Shown one piece after another: positions 4,525 through 9,870 of a stretch of DNA of 9,870 nt. Source of the DNA: an uncultured Collinsella sp. (GTDB taxonomy: Bacteria; Actinomycetota; Coriobacteriia; Coriobacteriales; Coriobacteriaceae); contig URIJ01000069.1 of the NCBI GenBank assembly GCA_900547835.1, positions 1 through 9,870 on the forward strand, in the 5' to 3' direction. How positions within the stretch are numbered: the stretch's first letter is position 1; each line of letters starts with the position of its first letter. The translations under genes were made by a program, and so were the position numbers. The notes under the pieces were generated by a model. The model made no database searches and had not been told where the DNA came from. It saw nothing but the letters and a program-made list of their open reading frames with translations.

Positions 4525-6698
4525 CCTCCGCTGACCTCCTTAAAAATGTGTCGATATCGCATGGCGACCGCATCGCGCAGGGGGCGCGTCGCCACGGAGT
4601 CAAGGTTGCAAGCATACCGCAAGAGCTCGACCGCGTCCAAATGGGCCCACTCGATCAGCTCCTCGTCGGCATCCAGGTCGACAAAGCGCAGGGTCACTCC
4701 GCCATGCTGGCGGTACCCCAGGATTTCGCCCTCGTGGCGCAGACGCAGGTCCATCTGGGCGAGCGTAAAGCCATCCGAGGTCTTCTCGAGCGATTGCAGG
4801 CGATCTTGTGCTGCCGAAGCGCCGCCGTTGCCCTTGGAGTGCGTCATGACCAGGCACGTGCCCGACACACTGCCACGGCCCACGCGGCCGCGCAGCTGGT
4901 GCAGGGCAGCCAATCCAAAGCGCTCGCCGTTCTCGATGACCATGACGGTGGCGTTAGGCACGTCGACGCCCACCTCGACCACCGTAGTCGAGACGAGCAC
5001 GTCAATCTCGCCACGCTTAAAGGCATCGATAACCTGGTCCTTCTCCCCCGCTGGCATGCGGCCGTGAAGGCGCTCGATGGCAAGACCCGGCAACGCCAGA
5101 CGCAGGCGATCGAGCTCGGTCGCCGTATCGTGCAGCGGCACAGGGACCGTCACGCGGCCCTCGTCGTCGCGGGCGATACCGGGCACGTCCTCCAGCTCAT
5201 CGGCCGAGTCGCTCGGCTCCACGAGCGGGCAAATCACGTAGGCCTGCTGACCCTTTTCATGCGCCTCGCGGATGGCGCCATAGGCAAGGTCGCGGCTCGA
5301 CTCGGTAAGCACGCGTGTCGTCACGCCAGCACCAGGGACGGGCCGATGGCGGATGATGCTCGTGTCCAGATCGCCGTAGACCGAAAGCGCCAGCGTACGT
5401 GGGATGGGCGTTGCCGTCATAACGAGCAGATCGGCACCAGGGCCCTTCGCACGCAGGGCGTTGCGTTGGCCGACGCCAAACCGGTGCTGTTCATCGATGA
5501 CCACGAGCGACAGATGCTTGAACGCAACGTTATCCGAAAGAACCGCGTGGGTGCCAAAGAGCACGTCAAGCTCGCCCGATTCCAGCTGTGCATGGATGCG
5601 CTCGTGCTCTGCGGCCGGCGTGGCACCCGTCAGAAGTGCCCAGGACATGCCGGCCTGCGAGAGCAGAGGGCCGGTCTTATCGGCATATTGGCGCGCCAGC
5701 ACGCCCGTGGGCGCCATAACGCAGGCCTGCGTGCCGCTATCGGCAGCCACAGCCAGCGCGCAGGCGGCAACGGCGGTCTTGCCGGTACCGACGTCGCCCA
5801 GCAGCAGGCGGTTCATCACGCGCCCGCCATCGCACATGTCGTGCAGGATGTCTTTGAACGCGGCCTCCTGCTCGTCGCTCAACGAAAACGGCAGGGCTTC
5901 CTTGAGCGCCGCCAGGTGCTCGCCCGCGGCGTGGGCGTAGGGCACCACATCGACCAGGCTGCCGTCGTTGCGCAGGCGCAGCGCCAGCTGCAGGTAAAGG
6001 CACTCCTCGTAGGCAAGCCGTGCGCGCGCGATATCGCGCTCAGCCATGCTCGAGGGAAAGTGGATCGAACGCAACGCGCGGGCATTGCTCATGAGCTTCC
6101 GCTTTGCGCGCAGCGGCGCGGGAATCGGATCGAACGGATTGCCGACGACCTCGAGCGCGCCGCTTACGATGCGGCGCATCCACGCCTGGCTCACGCCATC
6201 ACTCACGTAATGGACCGGCAGGATGGTGCCTGCGGCACGCCCGTCCTCGAGCTTTTCAAAGTGCGGCGAGGCCATCTGCTTAAAGCCGTAGGCAAACTCG
6301 ACCTTACCCATCACGGCCAGGCGGTCGCCCTGCTTAAGCTGCTGGGCAATCCAGGGCTGGCGGAAAAAGGCGACCTGCAGCACGCCCGTCTCGTCAACGA
6401 GTGAGACCTCGGTCACCTGCATGCGCGGACGCGGCTTCTTTTGAACGATACGGTCGACCGTGGCGATGATGGTGCACACGGTACCGATGGGCGCCATCTC
6501 GATAGACCAGGAGCGCGTGAAGTCGAGATATCGATGAGGGATATGGAGAAGGAGGTCCCCCACCGTCCGAATTCCCAGACGGCGAAGGGCCTCCTCACGT
6601 TTACCCGAAACATATTTGAGTCGCGCGATATCCTCGTCGAGCGCATTGCTCTGGGCAAAGCGCTCCGAGACGCGCGGCACGGAGCACAGCTCGGACAT
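4521..6698 (-). CDS. recG: ATP-dependent DNA helicase RecG
   Basis: RecG is a superfamily 2 motor that reverses stalled replication forks and unwinds branched DNA during recombination repair. The 725-residue protein has an N-terminal wedge (OB-fold) region of about 55-160. The helicase core follows: Walker A GDVGTGKT at 301-308, APTGVLA at 329-335, DEQHRFGVGQR at 402-412, TATPIPRTLALSVYGDLD at 428-445, HGRMPAGEKD at 545-554, STTVVEVGVDVPNA at 570-583 and LRGRVGRG at 602-609. The C-terminal EILGYRQHG at 658-666 corresponds to the family's wedge-contacting motif. The region at about 491-525 is somewhat longer than usual. The ATG at 6698 is 10 nt after the fakA stop. No strong SD is seen, so coupling to fakA is likely. 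It overlaps rsmD by 4 nt. Confidence 0.96.
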   Translation of the reverse strand: MSELCSVPRVSERFAQSNALDEDIARLKYVSGKREEALRRLGIRTVGDLLLHIPHRYLDFTRSWSIEMAPIGTVCTIIATVDRIVQKKPRPRMQVTEVSLVDETGVLQVAFFRQPWIAQQLKQGDRLAVMGKVEFAYGFKQMASPHFEKLEDGRAAGTILPVHYVSDGVSQAWMRRIVSGALEVVGNPFDPIPAPLRAKRKLMSNARALRSIHFPSSMAERDIARARLAYEECLYLQLALRLRNDGSLVDVVPYAHAAGEHLAALKEALPFSLSDEQEAAFKDILHDMCDGGRVMNRLLLGDVGTGKTAVAACALAVAADSGTQACVMAPTGVLARQYADKTGPLLSQAGMSWALLTGATPAAEHERIHAQLESGELDVLFGTHAVLSDNVAFKHLSLVVIDEQHRFGVGQRNALRAKGPGADLLVMTATPIPRTLALSVYGDLDTSIIRHRPVPGAGVTTRVLTESSRDLAYGAIREAHEKGQQAYVICPLVEPSDSADELEDVPGIARDDEGRVTVPVPLHDTATELDRLRLALPGLAIERLHGRMPAGEKDQVIDAFKRGEIDVLVSTTVVEVGVDVPNATVMVIENGERFGLAALHQLRGRVGRGSVSGTCLVMTHSKGNGGASAAQDRLQSLEKTSDGFTLAQMDLRLRHEGEILGYRQHGGVTLRFVDLDADEELIEWAHLDAVELLRYACNLDSVATRPLRDAVAMRYRHIFKEVSGG

Positions 6699-6708
6699 GG
6701 GCAGATGC

Positions 6709-8370
6709 CTACTCGATCGAGAAGATCACGGGATAGAGCGGCTGCTCGCCACGATGGGCGTCGACCTCCAGGTCGGGCTGAGCCTCCTCGATAGCGTCGA
6801 CGATCTCCTGGAAGGCCTCATCGGACAGCTCCTCGCCGGCCAGAATCGTCAGCGCGTCGCCCTCCTCTTCCTCCTGCATGCGGTTGATGCAGTCGAGCGT
6901 GACCTGTTTCACGTCGGAGCCGACCACGTCGATGGAGCCGGCAATGATGCCCATGACGTCACCGGAGTGAATTGGCGAACCGTCGGAGGCACTGGAGTCG
7001 CGCACGGCGCGGGTGACCTCGCCATCGCGGACCTCGCTGATGGCGTCGACCATAGCGGCGACGGCATCCTCGAGCTCGGAATCGGGCAGGACCGCGAACA
7101 GCGCGGAGAAGGCCTGCGGGACGGTCTTGGTGGGAACGACGGCGACCTTCTTGTCGGTGCAGGCAGAGGCAGCGGCCTCGGCGGCCATGCGGATGTTGCC
7201 GTTGTTGGGCAGAATGATGACCGAGGTCGCGTTGACCTGGTCCACCGCGCCCAGCAGGTCGGCGGTCGAGGGATTCATAGTCTGGCCACCGGACACGATC
7301 ACGTCGACGCCGAGGGACTTGAGGATGTCGGCCTCGCCGGAACCGGCGGCAACGGCGACAAAGCCCAGGGCCTTCGCGGGCTCGGCGGCCTTCTCCTGGT
7401 CCTCGTGGATCTTGGCGGTACGGTCGTGGGCCTCCATCTCCATGTTGTGGATAAAGACCTCGTAGATCTGGCCAAGCTGCAGCATGTGCTCGAGCACCAG
7501 GTTCGGGGTGTTGGAGTGCACGTGGATCTTGTAGTCGGGATATGCGCCCACGAGCAGCTCACAGTCGCCCATGGAACCCAGGAACTTAAGGCACTCGTCC
7601 TCGTCAAACGGGGCGTCGGCCTTAAACAGGAACTCGTTGCAGTAGCGGAACTCCGAGCCCTCCCAATCGTCGTTAGCCTCGATCTCAACGCGACCGAGAG
7701 CCGCGTCGCGGGCAGAACCGGCGGAATCAAACGTGGCGGAGAAATCCTCGACAACGGTGCTGCGGCCAAGCGCGGCGGCAACAAAGTTCTCAAGGAAGAT
7801 GGCAAAGCCAAAGGCGCCGGAGTCGACCACGCCGTTCTCCTTCAGAACGGGCAGCAGGTCGGGCGTGCGAGCGACGGACTGGTAGGCCTCGACGACGATG
7901 GCATCGAGCGCGTCCTCGGCCGAGAACTTCTTCTTTTCGCACTCGTCGGCCTTGGTCGAGACATCGCGCAGGACCGTGAGGATCGTGCCCTCGATGGGCT
8001 TGCGGACGGCCTGGAAGGCGACCTTAACGGCGCGACGGAAGGCGAAGGCGATGTTGGCAGACGTGATGGGCTCATCGGCAGAGACGAGACCCTCGGCCAC
8101 GCCGCGCAGGATCTGCGAGGTGATGACGCCGGAGTTGCCGCGGGCACCCATCAGGGAGCCGTGGGTGATGGCGCCGGCGATGGCCTCCATATCGGCATCG
8201 GCGGGAAGGGCGGAAAGCTCCTTGGTCACCGAGGCGAGCGTGAGCGACATGTTGGTGCCGGTGTCGCCGTCGGGTACGGGGAAGACGTTGAGCTTGTTGA
8301 TCTCCTCGGCCTTGTCGGAAACGGCAGCCGCAGCGATCGGAAAACAGGTGCGAATGGTCTTTGCAATCAT
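6709..8370 (-). CDS. fakA: DAK-family fatty acid kinase catalytic subunit, FakA/YloV-like
   Basis: FakA-type proteins phosphorylate fatty acids bound to a FakB (DegV) carrier, giving the acyl-phosphate that PlsX also makes. The 553 residues show a DhaL-like ATP-binding domain (about 1-200) with NVFPVPDGDTGTNM at 28-41, whose aspartates bind Mg2+, and GARGNSG at 75-81. A middle domain has YCNEF (C244) and KIHVHSN (H283, H285), matching the zinc site of FakA. The C-terminal DegV-like domain has VIVSGGQTMNPSTADLL at 357-373 and VIILPNNGNI at 384-393. It follows the Asp23/YloU gene, as yloV follows yloU in Bacillus. The SD before ATG 8370 is distant (GGAG, 12-nt spacer), so initiation may be weak or coupled. 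No fakB lies in the window, so the substrate is inferred from the family. Confidence 0.9.
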   Translation of the reverse strand: MIAKTIRTCFPIAAAAVSDKAEEINKLNVFPVPDGDTGTNMSLTLASVTKELSALPADADMEAIAGAITHGSLMGARGNSGVITSQILRGVAEGLVSADEPITSANIAFAFRRAVKVAFQAVRKPIEGTILTVLRDVSTKADECEKKKFSAEDALDAIVVEAYQSVARTPDLLPVLKENGVVDSGAFGFAIFLENFVAAALGRSTVVEDFSATFDSAGSARDAALGRVEIEANDDWEGSEFRYCNEFLFKADAPFDEDECLKFLGSMGDCELLVGAYPDYKIHVHSNTPNLVLEHMLQLGQIYEVFIHNMEMEAHDRTAKIHEDQEKAAEPAKALGFVAVAAGSGEADILKSLGVDVIVSGGQTMNPSTADLLGAVDQVNATSVIILPNNGNIRMAAEAAASACTDKKVAVVPTKTVPQAFSALFAVLPDSELEDAVAAMVDAISEVRDGEVTRAVRDSSASDGSPIHSGDVMGIIAGSIDVVGSDVKQVTLDCINRMQEEEEGDALTILAGEELSDEAFQEIVDAIEEAQPDLEVDAHRGEQPLYPVIFSIE

Positions 8371-8397
8371 GGGTATTTGAATCTCCGTTTTCGGATG

Positions 8398-8754
8398 CTA
8401 GTTCAGACGGCTCTTGAGCGCGTCGATGTGGATGCCGATCTTAAGGCTGGCGGGATCGATCTGGGCGATCTCCTGCAGGGTGAAGGCAACGGAGCTCGAA
8501 AGATTGTGGCAGACGGACTTCATGTTGACGCCGTTCTCGAGCACGACGTGAAGATCGACCGTAAGGCCGTTCTCGTCGGCGGAGACAAGCACGCCCTTGC
8601 GGAGGCGCTGACCGGCAAGCAGGCGCACGCTCTCGGCGCCCTGGAGCTGTTCGGCCATACCGACGACGCCATAGCACGTCATCGCGGCATAACCGGCAAT
8701 ATCGGCAATAACGTCGTTCGAGACGCTCAGGCTGCCGTTAATGGTCTCAGACAC
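8398..8754 (-). CDS. Asp23/YloU-family protein (Asp23/Gls24, DUF322)
   Basis: This 118-residue protein has the Asp23/Gls24 pattern: SNDVIADIAGYAAMTCYGVVGM at the N-terminus, a middle KGVLVSADENGLTVDLHVVLENGVN at 53-77, and a C-terminal VCHNLSSSVAFTLQEIAQIDPASLKIGIHID. The family is of uncertain biochemical function; some members are membrane-associated and stress-linked, and YloU lies next to YloV (FakA) in Firmicutes, as here. I prefer the GTG start at 8754, placed 6 nt after AAGGAG (8766-8761). The in-frame ATG at 8787 lies upstream of that SD and has no SD of its own. The gene is probably the first of the run leading to coaD, with fakA 27 nt downstream. Confidence 0.85.
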   Translation of the reverse strand: MSETINGSLSVSNDVIADIAGYAAMTCYGVVGMAEQLQGAESVRLLAGQRLRKGVLVSADENGLTVDLHVVLENGVNMKSVCHNLSSSVAFTLQEIAQIDPASLKIGIHIDALKSRLN

Positions 8755-8810
8755 AAGAATCTCCTTATCTGGTGCTCGCGGCACCATGTCGTGGGAGCAA
8801 TCATTGCAAT

Positions 8811-8816
8811 ATTCTA
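8811..8816 (-). promoter_or_regulatory. Candidate -10 element for the Asp23-fakA-recG-rsmD-coaD run
   Basis: The minus strand reads TAGAAT (5 of 6 to consensus) about 57 nt before the GTG start of the Asp23-family gene, in the only intergenic stretch upstream of the run after the tRNA terminator. No -35 of good quality is found at 16-18 nt. A small hairpin (TGGTGC/GCACCA, 8770-8786) lies in the presumed leader. Confidence 0.35.
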
Positions 8817-8912
8817 CAACGACCGCGCCATGTTGAGGTGGTGGGTCGCGGGATTACATCCTCGACACGAAATGTTGATATGGCAACGTTCGAGTCAAGT
8901 GGTCGCGGCATG

Positions 8913-8942
8913 AAAAAACCCGCCGCATAAGCGACGGGTTTT
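8913..8942 (-). terminator. Intrinsic terminator of tRNA-Asn
   Basis: On the minus strand AAAACCCGTCGC pairs with GCGGCGGGTTTT (12 bp with one G-T wobble) around a TTAT loop and is followed by a run of six Ts. It begins 6 nt after the encoded CCA end of the tRNA, as expected for a monocistronic tRNA transcript. Confidence 0.9.
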
Positions 8943-8948
8943 ACAACC

Positions 8949-9023
8949 TGGCTCCCCGGGTAGGACTCGAACCTACAACAGCGCGGTTAACAGCCGCGTG
9001 CTCTACCATTGAGCTACCGAGGA
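8949..9023 (-). tRNA. tRNA-Asn (anticodon GTT)
   Basis: The minus strand folds as a complete cloverleaf. The acceptor arm TCCTCGG pairs with CCGGGGA (one T-G pair). The D arm contains AGCTCAATGGTAGAGC. The anticodon stem CGCGG/CCGCG encloses loop CTGTTAA, with GTT at 8991-8989. The T arm is GTAGG-TTCGAGT-CCTAC. The discriminator is G and the CCA end is encoded (8951-8949). It has its own promoter and terminator and serves AAC/AAT codons. Confidence 0.97.
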
Positions 9024-9053
9024 ATAGGTGCGTGCTCTCAAGCAACGAAGTTT

Positions 9054-9081
9054 ATTATACGGACGAATCAGCTCAGGGCAA
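9054..9081 (-). promoter_or_regulatory. Sigma-70 type promoter of tRNA-Asn
   Basis: The minus strand has TTGCCC (9081-9076, 4 of 6 to TTGACA), a 16-nt spacer and a perfect TATAAT (9059-9054). The tRNA begins 30 nt after the -10, leaving a short leader to be trimmed. An A/T-rich tract with a run of six As (minus strand) lies just upstream and could act as an UP element. It is the best promoter in the window. Confidence 0.88.
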
Positions 9082-9107
9082 GAACTTTTTTAAGAAATTT
9101 TCCGACC

Positions 9108-9163
9108 TAGTCATTGGGGACGTTCTTAAACGACCAGTCATTCAAGAACGTCCCCAACGACTA
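9108..9163. repeat. REP-like inverted repeat with 20-nt arms
   Basis: The left arm TAGTCATTGGGGACGTTCTT (9108-9127) pairs with the right arm AAGAACGTCCCCAACGACTA (9144-9163) with a single mismatch around a 16-nt loop; the inner 14 bp are perfect. The loop contains CGACCAGTCATT, a near copy of the left flank CGACCTAGTCATT (9103-9115), so direct and inverted repeats are combined. There is no T-tract. It lies between the rpoD terminator and the tRNA promoter and looks like a mobile REP or MITE-type unit rather than a terminator. Confidence 0.75.
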
Positions 9164-9170
9164 CATGAAA

Positions 9171-9200
9171 GCGCCCTCAAGCGGATGTGCTTGAGGGCGC
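9171..9200 (-). terminator. Terminator hairpin downstream of rpoD
   Basis: GCGCCCTCAAGC pairs perfectly with GCTTGAGGGCGC (12 bp) around ACATCC, 11 nt after the rpoD stop. The T-tract that follows is short (TTTC), so termination may be less complete than at the tRNA terminator, or the hairpin may also protect the mRNA 3' end. Confidence 0.75.
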
Positions 9201-9211
9201 CTCTTGCTTGA

Positions 9212-9870
<659 letters not shown>

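Noticed and set aside
4548..6404. A 618-codon open frame on the plus strand opposite recG
   Set aside because: The opposite strand encodes RecG with all helicase motifs; the plus-strand product has no family pattern and no ribosome-binding site.
8755..8787. ATG at 8787 as start of the Asp23-family gene
   Set aside because: It lies upstream of a good SD (AAGGAG) that fits the GTG at 8754, and the added 11 residues do not match the family N-terminus.
6616..8913. A 765-codon open frame on the plus strand opposite fakA and the Asp23-family gene
   Set aside because: It is antisense to two genes with clear family motifs, its translation is Gly/Asp/Val-rich without recognisable domains, and such frames are common opposite high-GC genes.

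Overview
The window looks like a chromosomal housekeeping segment of a high-GC actinobacterium, most likely of the class Coriobacteriia (Collinsella-like). This assignment rests on protein flavour, gene order and codon use, with no database comparison. Every protein gene I can support lies on the minus strand, so transcription runs from position 9870 towards 1. Long open frames on the plus strand are antisense shadows of these genes.

In transcription order the layout is as follows. First comes the C-terminal part of the primary sigma factor rpoD (9870-9212), which ends in a strong hairpin terminator. A spacer follows with a REP-like inverted repeat (9108-9163). Next is a tRNA-Asn gene with a very good sigma-70 promoter and an intrinsic terminator (9081-8913). 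Then comes a compact run: Asp23/YloU-family protein, fakA-like fatty acid kinase, recG, rsmD and coaD, with gaps of 27, 10, -4 and 10 nt. After a 68-nt gap follow a small coiled-coil protein that resembles the mycobacterial septation factor SepIVA, a YceD/DUF177 zinc-cysteine protein that overlaps it by one base, and rpmF (ribosomal protein L32). A terminator-like hairpin separates rpmF from plsX. A 22-bp perfect palindrome sits in the leader between plsX and acpP. The last gene is rnc (RNase III), only 3 nt after acpP.

The genes share themes. PlsX, acyl carrier protein and FakA concern acyl-phosphate and phospholipid synthesis. CoaD makes the coenzyme A precursor whose pantetheine arm loads ACP. 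YceD, L32, RsmD and RNase III concern ribosome and rRNA production. RecG and the SepIVA-like protein concern chromosome repair and division. The linkage recG-rsmD-coaD, and sepIVA-like-yceD near rnc, recalls other actinobacteria.

No phage, insertion sequence, CRISPR array, defence island or toxin-antitoxin pair is visible, and I found no wholly new system. The most striking observation is in rnc. An in-frame amber codon replaces the expected Gln codon just after the nuclease domain, and the reading frame continues beyond it with clear dsRNA-binding-domain sequence. The same gene has Asn where a catalytic Asp is expected. Other points to check are the palindrome before acpP, the rpmF-plsX hairpin, the SepIVA-like protein and the REP-like element. 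No stretch longer than 300 bases lacks a gene.
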